From the NCBI GenBank assembly GCA_046351215.1, contig JAXLYX010000015.1:1-64000 (forward strand): a DNA stretch of 64,000 nucleotides, written 5' to 3'. This document shows positions 29,418 through 38,152 of this stretch, piece after piece (position 1 is the first letter of the stretch; each line of letters starts with the position of its first letter). This DNA is from JAXLYX01 sp046351215 (GTDB lineage Bacteria > Myxococcota_A > Polyangia > Polyangiales > Houyiibacteriaceae). A model generated the notes under the pieces. It was given only the letters and a program-made list of their open reading frames with translations, had not been told where the DNA came from and did not search any database. The translations under genes and the position numbers were made by a program.

Positions 29418-32400
29418 ATGATCGTTCGTGAATCCGTCAAGATCGGGGACAAGGAAATCACCCTCGAGACGGGGCGCATCGCCAAGCAGGCGGGCGGCTC
29501 CGTGCTCGTGACCTGCGGCGAGACGATGTTGCTCGTCACCGTCTGCGGCACCGAGGAGGGCAAGCCCGGTCAGTCCTTCCTCCCCCTCAGCGTCGAGTAC
29601 GTCGAGAAGACCTACGCCGCCGGCAAGATCCCGGGTGGCTTCTTCAAGCGCGAGGGCAAGCTCCGCGACGCCGAGGTCCTCGTCTCGCGCCTCATCGACC
29701 GCCCCTGCCGCCCGCTCTTCCCCGAGGGCTGGTTCGGCGAGATCCAGGTCGTCGCGACCGTGATGTCGGCCGACAAGATCAACCCGTCGGACACGCTGGC
29801 CATGGTCGGCGCGTCGGCGGCGCTCCACCTCTCGCCGATCCCCTGGGCCGGCCCGATCGCCGGCGTCCGCGTCGGTCGCGTCGACGGCAAGTTCGTCGCC
29901 AACCCGACCTTCGAGGAGCAGGCGAAGAGCGACATGGAGCTCGTGATCGCCGCTTCGCGCGACGCGATCGTCATGGTCGAGGGCGAGGCCGACGAGATCA
30001 GCGAGGCCGACATGGTGGCCGCGCTCGAGTTCGGCAAGGCGGCCGTGCAGGACGTGCTGACGCTGATCGAGAAGATCCGCGAGGCCGCCGGCAAGGCGAA
30101 GTGGTCGCACACGCCGCCGAAGCGCGACGAGCGCCTCGAGCAGCGCGTGAAGGAAGTGGCGCTCGAGGGCGTGCGCGAGGCCTGCAACACGCGCGAGAAG
30201 CACGCGCGCTACGGCAAGTTCAAGGCCGTGAAGAAGGCGACGATCGCGGCGCTCCTCCCGGAGTTCCCGGATTCGGCGAAGGCGATCGACGAGGCCTACG
30301 AAGAGCTGCGCTACCAGACGATGCGCAACCAGGTCGTCTACGACAAGACGCGCGTCGACGGCCGTGACCTCGTCACCGTCCGCCCGATCAGCATCGAGGC
30401 GAGCCTCCTCCCGCGCGTGCACGGCTCGGCGCTCTTCACCCGCGGCGAGACGCAGGCGATCGTCACGGCGACCCTCGGCACCCGCCAGGACGAGCAGAAG
30501 ATCGACGGCATCGTCGAGGAGTACTGGAAGAACTTCATCCTCCACTACAACTTCCCGCCCTACTCCGTCGGCGAGGTGAAGCCGATGCGCGGCCCCGGCC
30601 GCCGCGAGGTCGGCCACGGCAACCTGGCGGAGCGCGCGCTCGCCAAGCTCCTGCCCACGAAGGAGCAGTTCCCCTACACGATCCGCATCGTCTCGGAGAT
30701 CACCGAGTCGAACGGCTCGTCGTCGATGGCGAGCGTCTGCGGCGGCAGCCTCGCGATGATGGACGCGGGCATCCCGCTCAAGGCCCCCGTCGCCGGCGTC
30801 GCGATGGGCCTCATCATGCAGGGCAGCGACTACTCCGTGCTCACCGACATCCTCGGCGACGAGGACGCGCTCGGCGACATGGACTTCAAGGTCTGCGGCA
30901 CCGCCAAGGGCATCACCGCCATCCAGATGGACATCAAGATCGAGGGCCTCTCGTTCTCGATCATGGCGGAAGCGCTCGAGCAGGCGCGCAAGGGCCGGCT
31001 GCACATCCTCTCGAAGATGGCCGAGTGCCTGAGCGCCCCGCGTGGCGAGCTCTCGAAGTACGCGCCGCGCATCACGACGCTCAAGGTCAAGCCCGACCAG
31101 ATCCGCACGATCATCGGCCCGGGCGGCAAGATGATCAAGGCGATCGTCGACCAGACGGGCGTGAAGATCGACGTCGCGGACGACGGCACGGTCTCGATCG
31201 CGTCGAGCGACGCGGCCGCCGTGAAGAAGGCCATCGAGATCATCGAGGGCCTCACGACCGAGCCCGAGGTCGGTCAGAAGTACAAGGGCATCGTCCGCCG
31301 GATCGAGCGCTACGGCGCCTTCCTCGAGATCGCGCCCGGCACCGACGGCCTCTGCCACATCACCGACATGGACTGGGGTTACGTCCAGAACGTCGAAGAC
31401 CTCATGAAGCTCGGCGACGAGGTCGAGGTCATGGTGACCAACATCGACCGCGACGGCCGCATCCGCCTCTCGCGCAAGGCCTGCCTCGAGAAGCCCGAGG
31501 GCGTCGAGGACACCGAGGAGAGCCATCCGGAGCGCCGCGAGCGCACGGAGCGCGGCGGCCGTGGGGATCGTCGTGACCACCGCGGCGACCGTGGCGATCG
31601 CGGTGACCGTGGCGATCGTGGCCCGCGCGGCGATCGTGGCGATCGCGGCCCGCGGGGCGACCGCCCCGAGCGTGCCCCCCGTGACGAGGAGTCGCGTGGC
31701 GGCGAAGGCTCGCCGGAGCGCGAAGCCGAGCGTGCGGCGCGCGACGCCGAGCGCGCGGCCCGTCGCGAGGCCCGCGACAAGGAGCGCGCGGAGCGCCGCG
31801 AGAAGGGCGAGGCGCCGCGTGAGGAAGAGCCGCGCCGCGAGCCCGAGGGCCGCGAGGCCCCGCGTCGCGAGCGCGAGGACCGCGAGCCGCGCCGCGAAGG
31901 CCGCGAGCGCGACGACCGCGAGCCGCGCCGCGAGGCCCGCGAGCGCGACGACCGCGAGCCGCGTCGTGACCGCGAGGCCCGCGAGCCGCGTCGCGAGCGC
32001 GACGACCGCGAGGCCCCGCGTCGTGAAGCCCGCGAGCGCGACGACCGAGAGGCCCCGCGCCGTGAAGCCCGCGAGCGCGACGACCGAGAGGCCCCGCGCC
32101 GTGAAGCCCGCGAGCGCGACGACCGCGAGCCGCGCCGCGAGACCCGCGAGCGCGACGACCGCGAGCCGCGCCGTGACCGCGAGGCCCCGCGCCGCGAGCC
32201 CGAGGGTCGCGAGGCGCCGCGCCGCGAGCGCGACGACCGCGAGGCCCCGCGCCGCGAAACCCGCGAGCGCGACGACCGCGAGGCCCCGCGCCGCGAGACC
32301 CGCGAGCGCGACGACCGCGAGCCGCGCCGCGAGCGCGACGTCCGCGACCTGCGCCGCGAGCGCGACGACCGCGAGGCCCCGCGCCGCGAGCGCGACGACC

Positions 32401-32624
32401 GAGAGCCGCGCCGCGACAGCCGCGAGGCCCCGCGTCGCGAGCCCGAGAGCCGCGAGGCCCCGCGCCGCGAGCGCGATCCCCGCGAGGCCCCGCGCCGCGA
32501 GCGCGACGACCGCGAGCCGCGCCGCGACAGCCGCGAGGCTCCGCGCCGCGAGCCCGAGAGCCGCGAGGCTCCGCGTCGCGAGCGTGGCACCGGCCGCGGT
32601 CGCGACTACGACGACGTCGACTGA
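29418..32624 (+). CDS. pnp: Polyribonucleotide nucleotidyltransferase (PNPase) with long charged tail
   Basis: 3'-to-5' phosphorolytic exoribonuclease of the RNA degradosome, 1068 residues against about 700 normally. Two RNase PH domains are present, the second with the catalytic SDILGDEDALGDMDF acidic cluster. KH (TIIGPGGKMIKAI, GPGG loop) and S1 (YKGIVRRIERYGAFLEI) domains end near residue 690. The remaining ~370 residues are almost only Arg, Glu, Asp, Pro, Ala and Gly in repeats such as DREAPRREARERD, first RGD/GDR-rich and then RE/RD-rich. This tail should be disordered. The ATG at 29418 follows GGGAG. It is co-oriented with rpsO. Confidence 0.96.
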   Translation: MIVRESVKIGDKEITLETGRIAKQAGGSVLVTCGETMLLVTVCGTEEGKPGQSFLPLSVEYVEKTYAAGKIPGGFFKREGKLRDAEVLVSRLIDRPCRPLFPEGWFGEIQVVATVMSADKINPSDTLAMVGASAALHLSPIPWAGPIAGVRVGRVDGKFVANPTFEEQAKSDMELVIAASRDAIVMVEGEADEISEADMVAALEFGKAAVQDVLTLIEKIREAAGKAKWSHTPPKRDERLEQRVKEVALEGVREACNTREKHARYGKFKAVKKATIAALLPEFPDSAKAIDEAYEELRYQTMRNQVVYDKTRVDGRDLVTVRPISIEASLLPRVHGSALFTRGETQAIVTATLGTRQDEQKIDGIVEEYWKNFILHYNFPPYSVGEVKPMRGPGRREVGHGNLAERALAKLLPTKEQFPYTIRIVSEITESNGSSSMASVCGGSLAMMDAGIPLKAPVAGVAMGLIMQGSDYSVLTDILGDEDALGDMDFKVCGTAKGITAIQMDIKIEGLSFSIMAEALEQARKGRLHILSKMAECLSAPRGELSKYAPRITTLKVKPDQIRTIIGPGGKMIKAIVDQTGVKIDVADDGTVSIASSDAAAVKKAIEIIEGLTTEPEVGQKYKGIVRRIERYGAFLEIAPGTDGLCHITDMDWGYVQNVEDLMKLGDEVEVMVTNIDRDGRIRLSRKACLEKPEGVEDTEESHPERRERTERGGRGDRRDHRGDRGDRGDRGDRGPRGDRGDRGPRGDRPERAPRDEESRGGEGSPEREAERAARDAERAARREARDKERAERREKGEAPREEEPRREPEGREAPRREREDREPRREGRERDDREPRREARERDDREPRRDREAREPRRERDDREAPRREARERDDREAPRREARERDDREAPRREARERDDREPRRETRERDDREPRRDREAPRREPEGREAPRRERDDREAPRRETRERDDREAPRRETRERDDREPRRERDVRDLRRERDDREAPRRERDDREPRRDSREAPRREPESREAPRRERDPREAPRRERDDREPRRDSREAPRREPESREAPRRERGTGRGRDYDDVD
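31560..32600 (+). repeat. Low-complexity tandem repeats encoding the PNPase tail
   Basis: About 1 kb of in-frame degenerate tandem repeats. The first part (to ~31670) repeats GDRGDRG-type codons. The rest repeats 18-39 bp units encoding RERDDREPRR and DREAPRREARERD. Two 39-bp units around 32035-32115 look identical. Such arrays readily change copy number by slippage or recombination, so length variation between strains is expected. Confidence 0.9.
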
Positions 32625-32630
32625 GCCTCG

Positions 32631-33083
32631 ATGACGGGCCTCCGGCTACAGATCCTTCCCCTTCGCCCCGGCGTCGCGATCCCACGGTACGCGACGGACG
32701 GGGCGGCCGGGCTCGATCTCTCGGCCGCGTTGCCCGTCCCCGTCGTGATCGAGCCCGGCGCGTTCGCCACGATCCCGACCGGGTTCGTCGTCGTCCTTCC
32801 GAAGGGGCACGAGGGGCAGGTGCGTCCCCGCTCCGGCCTCGCCGCCCGCCACGGCGTCACCGTCCTCAACTCCCCCGGGACGATCGACGAGGACTACCGT
32901 GGCGAGGTGAAGGTGATCCTCGTGAACCACGGCAGCGAGCCGTTCGAGATCCACGACGGCGATCGCATCGCCCAGCTCGTCGTGGCACCCGTCACGCGCG
33001 TCTCGGTGGAGGTCGTGTCGGCCGAGGTCGTCGACGCCACGTCGCGCGGCGACGGTGGTTTCGGCAGCACCGGTCGTCGGTAG
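32631..33083 (+). CDS. dut: dUTP pyrophosphatase (dUTPase)
   Basis: Hydrolyses dUTP to dUMP, limiting uracil in DNA and feeding dTMP synthesis. The 150-residue product shows all five trimeric-dUTPase motifs: DGAAGLDLSA, RPRSGLA, GTIDEDYRGEV with the catalytic Asp, GDRIAQLVV and RGDGGFGSTG. The ATG at 32631 lies 6 bp after the pnp stop, so it is probably in the same operon. Confidence 0.97.
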   Translation: MTGLRLQILPLRPGVAIPRYATDGAAGLDLSAALPVPVVIEPGAFATIPTGFVVVLPKGHEGQVRPRSGLAARHGVTVLNSPGTIDEDYRGEVKVILVNHGSEPFEIHDGDRIAQLVVAPVTRVSVEVVSAEVVDATSRGDGGFGSTGRR

Positions 33084-33158
33084 GAACCCGGGGCGTTCCG
33101 TCCGGGATTCGTGGTACACCGTCCCGGTCTTCCAGCAGCCCGTACGGAGGATCCCGCC

Positions 33159-35027
33159 TTGACGACGCGTGAGCACGACGAGAGAGCCCGAGCAGCCGCC
33201 CCTCGGCGCCCGGTGATCCGCGTCGGCGAGCGACTCGTCGGCCGCTATCGGATCGTCGAGGTCCTGCCGGCCGCTCCCCTCGCAGAGCGCTTCCGCGCGG
33301 AGGACGAGGCCTCGGCCCGCTCCGTCCTGATCCGTGTCGCCCGGCCGGAGCTCCTCCCGGACGAAGTCGCGCGCCGTCGCGTCGCCGCCCGCCTCGAGGC
33401 CTTCGTCGGGCAGGGCGGGACCTTCCTGCCGGGCCTGCTCGACGCCGGGCTCGACGATCAGCGCGTGTACGTCGTCGAGCCGATGCCCGAGGGCGTACGG
33501 CTCCTCGAGGTCCTCGAGGGACGAATCGCGGCCCGCCGTCGCTTCAAGGCCGAGGAGATCCTCCCGGTCGCAGCGCGCATCGCCGCCGCGATCGAAGCCC
33601 TGCCGAGCTCGGCCTGCCATGGCGAGGTCGTCGCCGAGCACGTGCACGTGAGCCCGGACGGGCTCGCGCTCGCCGAGGGCTTCCTCGGCTGCGTCCTGCC
33701 GGAGACGAGCGTCCGCGCTTGCCTGGGCGAGAAGCCGCTTCCGCCGGGCTGGGCCCCGGAGTGGGCCACCGGAGCGGTCGGCCCGGCCGCGGACGTCTAC
33801 GGGCTCGGGATGCTCGTGCTCTCGATGCTCACGGGAGAGCTTCCCACGCAGGGCCCGCGTCGCGTTCCCGCGAGCCTCGGCGCGGTGGGCGATGCCCTCG
33901 TGCCGATGATCGATCCCGAGCCCCGACGCCGCCCGCGCTCGACGCGACCGCTGCTCGAGGCGCTCGCACGCCACGCCGGCCTTCCTTTCCCGGAGCTCGA
34001 TCCCGGGCGTTTCTCGCCCATCCCCCGCACCGAGGAGCCGGATCTCGCTGCCTCCTTCGACCAGGAGCGCACGGTGATGATGCCGATGCCGGAGCTCGAG
34101 GAGCATGCGGCGCGCTCCTCGCAGCCCCAGCCGGCGGCCGAGCCGGACTCCGTCGAGCCCGAGCCGGACGACGACGACGACGACGACCTTGCCGAGCTCC
34201 CCGAGGAACAGAAGACCCGACAGGTCTCCCTCGCCTCGCTCGGGCCGCGGATCGACGAGCTCGGTGGCGACGACGACGACATCACCCCGCCCGACGGAAC
34301 CCCGCTCGGCGCGCTGGCGCACGGCGACCCCGACGCACCGATCCCCCCCCTGCCTCCCCCCGACGTCGCGGAGGCCCTGGCGCCCCCCCGGCTGGCGAGC
34401 GCTTCGCGCGCAGCGAGCGCTCCGAAGGCGCCCCCCCCCGCGCGCCGGCCGGCAGCCGGCGCGCCCGCCGCCAGCGGCCCGGTCCTCGCGCCGCCGGTGA
34501 TCGCGAAGCCTCCCCAGCCCGCGAAGCCGGCCGTGCTCCCGCCGCCGGCCGCCGTGGCCCCACTCGCGCCGCCGAAGCCGGCGTCCGTGCTGCCGCCGAA
34601 GCCCGTGGCCGCCGAGCCGCCGGCCGCGAAGCCGCCGGCCGCGAAGCCGCCGGCCAAGCCGCTGCCGCCGACGCCGGTCGTGCGCTCCGCCGACCCCCCC
34701 CCGGCGACGGCTCCCGAGGGACCGCCCTCGCAGCCGACGATCTCGGTCTCCCCGATCGCCTCGGTCCCCGAGCCGCCGAAGCGGCGCGGCCCTTCGCTCG
34801 ACATCACGTCGACCGTGCGGAACCTGCCGACGATCCGGCCCATGCGTCCGCCGACGATCGCGACGCGTGCGAACGCGAGGATCATCGGGATGGCGGTGGC
34901 GATCGCCGTCGCGATCCTCGGGGGGAGCCTCGGCTTCGCGGCCTTCCGGAAATACAAGGAGGAGGCCGCCCGCGAGGAGCGCCTCCGCGAGCGCTTCGAG
35001 CGCATCAAGAGCGGCGACTCGCCCTGA
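33159..35027 (+). CDS. Membrane-anchored kinase-like protein lacking catalytic motifs (pseudokinase)
   Basis: A 622-residue protein. Residues about 20-300 have a Hanks-kinase outline: GERLVGRYRIVEVL opening, and an ADVYGLGMLVLSMLTGELP helix as in the kinase C-lobe. The HRD loop is replaced by a segment reading EHVHVSPDGLALAEG, and no DFG is found, so phosphotransfer is unlikely. Then come an acidic run with seven Asp, a long Pro/Ala/Lys linker, one TM helix (IIGMAVAIAVAILGGSLGFAAF) and a short charged tail. The TTG at 33159 follows GGAGG by 8 bp. The linker DNA has C runs of 7-9 bases. Confidence 0.72.
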   Translation: MTTREHDERARAAAPRRPVIRVGERLVGRYRIVEVLPAAPLAERFRAEDEASARSVLIRVARPELLPDEVARRRVAARLEAFVGQGGTFLPGLLDAGLDDQRVYVVEPMPEGVRLLEVLEGRIAARRRFKAEEILPVAARIAAAIEALPSSACHGEVVAEHVHVSPDGLALAEGFLGCVLPETSVRACLGEKPLPPGWAPEWATGAVGPAADVYGLGMLVLSMLTGELPTQGPRRVPASLGAVGDALVPMIDPEPRRRPRSTRPLLEALARHAGLPFPELDPGRFSPIPRTEEPDLAASFDQERTVMMPMPELEEHAARSSQPQPAAEPDSVEPEPDDDDDDDLAELPEEQKTRQVSLASLGPRIDELGGDDDDITPPDGTPLGALAHGDPDAPIPPLPPPDVAEALAPPRLASASRAASAPKAPPPARRPAAGAPAASGPVLAPPVIAKPPQPAKPAVLPPPAAVAPLAPPKPASVLPPKPVAAEPPAAKPPAAKPPAKPLPPTPVVRSADPPPATAPEGPPSQPTISVSPIASVPEPPKRRGPSLDITSTVRNLPTIRPMRPPTIATRANARIIGMAVAIAVAILGGSLGFAAFRKYKEEAAREERLRERFERIKSGDSP

Positions 35028-35042
35028 ACGGAGCGGCCACGG

Positions 35043-35073
35043 AAAAAGGGGTCCCGGCGAACCGGAACCCCTT
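35043..35073 (-). terminator. Intrinsic terminator of trxA
   Basis: On the minus strand a 12-bp stem (AAGGGGTTCCGG with CCGGGACCCCTT, one T-G pair) closes a TTCG tetraloop and runs into a T5 tract. It lies 20 bp after the trxA stop. This is the best intrinsic terminator seen in the window. Confidence 0.85.
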
Positions 35074-35093
35074 CGCGACCGCGACCGTGCGCC

Positions 35094-35423
35094 TCAGAGC
35101 GCTCGGTTGATGAGCTCGGCGATCTTGCTCTTGGGCACCGCGCCGACCTGCTGGGCGACGACCTGACCGCCCTTGAAGACGAGCAGGGTCGGGACGCCGC
35201 GGATGCCGAAGCGCGAGGCCACGCCGGGGCTCTCGTCGATGTCGAGCTTCGTCACCTTGGCCTTGCCGACGTACTCGTCGGCGAGCTGGTCGACGAGCGG
35301 CGAGATCTGCCGACAGGGACCGCACCAGGTCGCCGTGAAGTCGACGAGGACCGGGAGGTCGTTCTTCACGACCTCGTTGTCGAAGTTCAGATCGTTGACG
35401 CTGACGACGTTCTTGCCGGCCAT
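35094..35423 (-). CDS. trxA: Thioredoxin
   Basis: A 109-residue cytoplasmic thioredoxin, normal length. It has DFTATWCGPCRQISP with redox cysteines C34 and C37, the buried Asp in VLVDF, and the cis-Pro loop GIRGVPTLLVF. The start is ATG 35423, preceded by GGAG. It has its own promoter (35455-35483) and terminator, so it is a single-gene unit. Confidence 0.97.
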   Translation of the reverse strand: MAGKNVVSVNDLNFDNEVVKNDLPVLVDFTATWCGPCRQISPLVDQLADEYVGKAKVTKLDIDESPGVASRFGIRGVPTLLVFKGGQVVAQQVGAVPKSKIAELINRAL

Positions 35424-35454
35424 GGAGGGTCTCCTCGAAGGGTGCGGAGCGACA

Positions 35455-35483
35455 CTACTAAAGACGGTTCGGCCGCCTGTCAA
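35455..35483 (-). promoter_or_regulatory. trxA promoter
   Basis: On the minus strand a perfect TTGACA (35478-35483) and TAGTAG (35455-35460) are separated by 17 bases, ending about 30 bp before the trxA ATG. Confidence 0.7.
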
Positions 35484-35569
35484 TGCGACCCTCTCGCGAG
35501 GTTTGGCAGGGGGGGCCGAGCCCGTGGTACCATCCCCCCCTTCCCGTAGGGAACGGAGCCCCCTCCCGC

Positions 35570-36001
35570 ATGTCCAGGAACCGCGTGTTCGTCTCGCAGG
35601 AGACCCTCGACTCATGGCTCTCGAACGAGCGCGTGACGGTCGAGGGCGAGATCATGACGCTCCTGCCCGAACGGCAGCGCTTCCGCCTCACGACCGCCGT
35701 GCACTTCCTCAAGGAGGTGGCCGAGGGTGGCGACGAGCCGGCCCTGGTCGGGAAGGTGAAGGATCTCGACGCGGTGACCCAGCTCGGGGGCGACCACGTC
35801 TCCGGCTCCGTCGTCATCGGCGACAACGCCTACGAGGTCGTCGAGGGCTTCCTCGGGGAGCCGATGCACGAGCCGATGGACGAGGGACACGAGGTCGCGG
35901 TGGGCGGCTCGCTCGCCGCCGCGACCGCGGCCGCCCTCGGCGAGGGACCGCCCTCGGGCGAGCTCGATCTTCTCGCGCGCTTCTTCCTGAAATCGCGCTA
36001 G
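35570..36001 (+). CDS. Conserved-looking protein of unknown function
   Basis: A 143-residue soluble protein beginning MSRNRVFVSQETLDSWLSNERV. It has no signal peptide, TM segment or Cys residue. The visible segments LLPERQRFRLTTAVHFLKEVAEG and an acidic, Met-rich GEPMHEPMDEGHEV loop do not match a family I can name. It is 10 bp upstream of the hemX-like gene, so it probably heads the hemX-hemA-hemC operon. A possible promoter has TACCAT at 35529-35534. Its link to tetrapyrrole or cytochrome synthesis is guilt by association only. Confidence 0.6.
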   Translation: MSRNRVFVSQETLDSWLSNERVTVEGEIMTLLPERQRFRLTTAVHFLKEVAEGGDEPALVGKVKDLDAVTQLGGDHVSGSVVIGDNAYEVVEGFLGEPMHEPMDEGHEVAVGGSLAAATAAALGEGPPSGELDLLARFFLKSR

Positions 36002-36011
36002 GCCACAGGCC

Positions 36012-36818
36012 ATGGTGGTCTCCGCCCTCTTCCTCGCGACGGCGGTCCTGTACGGGATCTCCTCCTGCCTCTACCTGGTGCACCTCGCGCGTGGCACCGA
36101 GGGGCTCGAGCGTCCGACGAACGCCTCGCTCGGGGCGGCGGTGGTGCTCCACGTCGCCTTCCTGATCGCCGACTACCAGCTCGCGGGTCACAGCCCGACG
36201 GCCGACATCCACAGCACGCTCACCCTGCTCTCGCTCGGCACGGTGATCGGCTTCCTGCTGATGGTGATCCGCTACCCGATCACGGTGCTCGGCGCGTTCA
36301 TCACGCCGGTCACGCTGATCTTCTTCCTCGGCTCGAGCCTCGGTCGGAGCGTCGCGCCCGTGCCGCAGGAGGTCCGCTCGGCCCTCCTGCCCTTCCACAT
36401 CGGCGTGAACATCCTCGGCCTGGTCGCCTTCGCCATCGCGTTCGGGGCGTCCGTCGCCTACGTGCTCCAGGACCACCTGCTCCGGACCAAGCGGCTCGGC
36501 GGCGTGTTCCATCGATTGCCGGCGCTCGACGTGCTCGACTCGGTCGCGTTCCGCTCCGTGATCGCCGGCTTCCCGCTCTTCACGATAGGCGTCGTGACCG
36601 GCGCGCTCGTCGCGGTCCGTCTGCACCCGCACGTGCCCGTGCTCACGGCCGCGCAGGGCATCGCCCTGCTCACCTGGCTCGTCTTCGCCTGGGTGCTCGT
36701 CATGCGCGTCGTCGCGGGCTTCCAGGGACGGCGGGCCGCGTACGGGACGATCACCGGCTTCCTCTGCGCCGTCGCCGTGCTCGTCGCCTACATCGTGCGC
36801 GCCGGAGGCGGCTCGTGA
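36012..36818 (+). CDS. hemX: CcsA/HemX-type cytochrome c assembly membrane protein
   Basis: A 268-residue polytopic protein with about eight hydrophobic helices. A WWD-like heme-handling region is weak, but the His in DYQLAGHSPTADIHSTLTLLSLG and HIGVNILGLVAFAIAFG fits the CcsA/HemX (Cytochrom_C_asm) family. HemX neighbours hemA in many bacteria and influences glutamyl-tRNA reductase level. Its stop overlaps the GTG of hemA by 4 bp, which supports HemX over a System II CcsA role. Confidence 0.85.
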   Translation: MVVSALFLATAVLYGISSCLYLVHLARGTEGLERPTNASLGAAVVLHVAFLIADYQLAGHSPTADIHSTLTLLSLGTVIGFLLMVIRYPITVLGAFITPVTLIFFLGSSLGRSVAPVPQEVRSALLPFHIGVNILGLVAFAIAFGASVAYVLQDHLLRTKRLGGVFHRLPALDVLDSVAFRSVIAGFPLFTIGVVTGALVAVRLHPHVPVLTAAQGIALLTWLVFAWVLVMRVVAGFQGRRAAYGTITGFLCAVAVLVAYIVRAGGGS

Positions 36819-38152
36819 GCGAGCTCGTCGTCGTCGGCCTCTCGCATCGCACGGCTCCCGTCGAGCTCCGCGAGCGGCTCTCGGTCCAGTTCTCGGACCT
36901 GCCGGCGGAGCTGCGTACGCTCTGCGAGAACGGCCCGTTCCGCGAGGCGCTCCTCGTCTCGACCTGCAACCGCGTCGAGCTCTACGCCTCGACGACGGCG
37001 GCCCCCGAGGCGATCCGCGCGGCCCACACCTACCTCGCCTCGCGCGCCGATCAGCCGATCGACACGGTGCTCTACGATCACGCGGGCCCGGAGGCCGTCC
37101 GGCATGCGTTCCGCGTCGCCGCGAGCCTCGACTCGCTCGTCGTCGGCGAGCCGCAGATCCTCGGGCAGGTGAAGGAGGCCTACGAGGCCGCGACCGCCGC
37201 GGGCACGCTCGGGAACCTCCTCGGACGCTGCTTCACGCGGGCCTTCGCCGTCGCGAAGCGCGTGCGCTCCGAGACCGGCATCGCCGAGGGAACGGTCAGC
37301 GTCAGCTCGATCGCCGTCGAGCTCGCCCGGAAGATCTTCGGCGAGATGACGGGGCGCCGCGTGCTCCTCCTCGGCGCCGGCGAGATGGGCGAGGCGGCCG
37401 CCAAGAGCCTCGCGCAGACGGGCGCCGAGCTCCGCGTCGTGAACCGCAGCTTCGAGAAGGCCGTGAAGCTCGCGGGCGACTGCGGCGGCGAGGCGCGCGA
37501 GTACGAGCAGCTCCCGACCGAGCTCGTGAAGGCGGACGTCGTCATCACCTCGACGTCGACGAAGCGCTTCGTGCTCACCGAGGACTTGATGAAGGACGTC
37601 GTGCGCGGTCGCCGCCACCGTCCGCTCTTCCTCATCGACATCGCCGTGCCGCGCGACGTCGATCCGCGCGTCGGCGATCTCGACGGCGTCTTCCTCTACG
37701 ACGTCGACGATCTCCAGAAGGTCGCCGAGGAGAACCTCCGCTCGCGCCGCCGCGAGGCCGAGGCCGCCGAGCGGATCGTCGACGTCGAGGTCGCCGAATT
37801 CCAGGCCTGGAAGCGCAGCCTCGAGCTCACGCCGACCATCGTCGGCCTGCGCGAGCGCTTCCTCGCCACCGTGCGCGCCGAGCTCGAGAAGTCGGCTTCG
37901 AAGATGACGAGCCTCTCGGAGGCGGATCGCAAGGCCCTCGATCGCACCGCCGACGCCATCGTCGGCAAGCTCCTGCACGCGCCGATCAGCGCGCTGAAGT
38001 CGGGCGATCCGGAGGCCGACGGGCCCGTGCTCATCGACACGACGAGGCGGCTCTTCGCGCTCGACGAGCCCGCGAAGGAAGCCGAGACGAAGCCGGCCGC
38101 GGCGCCGAGACCGAGCACGCCGGCCCCGGCCGGCACGGGAGAATCGAAGTGA
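36815..38152 (+). CDS. hemA: Glutamyl-tRNA reductase
   Basis: First committed step of C5 tetrapyrrole synthesis: reduces glutamyl-tRNA to glutamate-1-semialdehyde with NADPH. The 445-residue product has the catalytic cysteine C51 in STCNRVELYA, the NADPH fold (LLLGAGEMGEAAAKSL) and a C-terminal dimerisation helix. A Lys/Pro/Ala-rich tail of about 25 residues is extra. It starts with GTG 36815 and ends overlapping hemC by 4 bp. Confidence 0.97.
   Translation: MSELVVVGLSHRTAPVELRERLSVQFSDLPAELRTLCENGPFREALLVSTCNRVELYASTTAAPEAIRAAHTYLASRADQPIDTVLYDHAGPEAVRHAFRVAASLDSLVVGEPQILGQVKEAYEAATAAGTLGNLLGRCFTRAFAVAKRVRSETGIAEGTVSVSSIAVELARKIFGEMTGRRVLLLGAGEMGEAAAKSLAQTGAELRVVNRSFEKAVKLAGDCGGEAREYEQLPTELVKADVVITSTSTKRFVLTEDLMKDVVRGRRHRPLFLIDIAVPRDVDPRVGDLDGVFLYDVDDLQKVAEENLRSRRREAEAAERIVDVEVAEFQAWKRSLELTPTIVGLRERFLATVRAELEKSASKMTSLSEADRKALDRTADAIVGKLLHAPISALKSGDPEADGPVLIDTTRRLFALDEPAKEAETKPAAAPRPSTPAPAGTGESK

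Noticed and set aside
31379..32590. Arg/Ser-repeat open frame opposite the PNPase tail
   Set aside because: It is the reverse complement of the repeat array; the sense frame continues from a clear PNPase.
31560..32600. Possible CRISPR-like array
   Set aside because: Repeats are in frame, degenerate and without unique spacers; they encode the PNPase tail. No cas gene is in the window.
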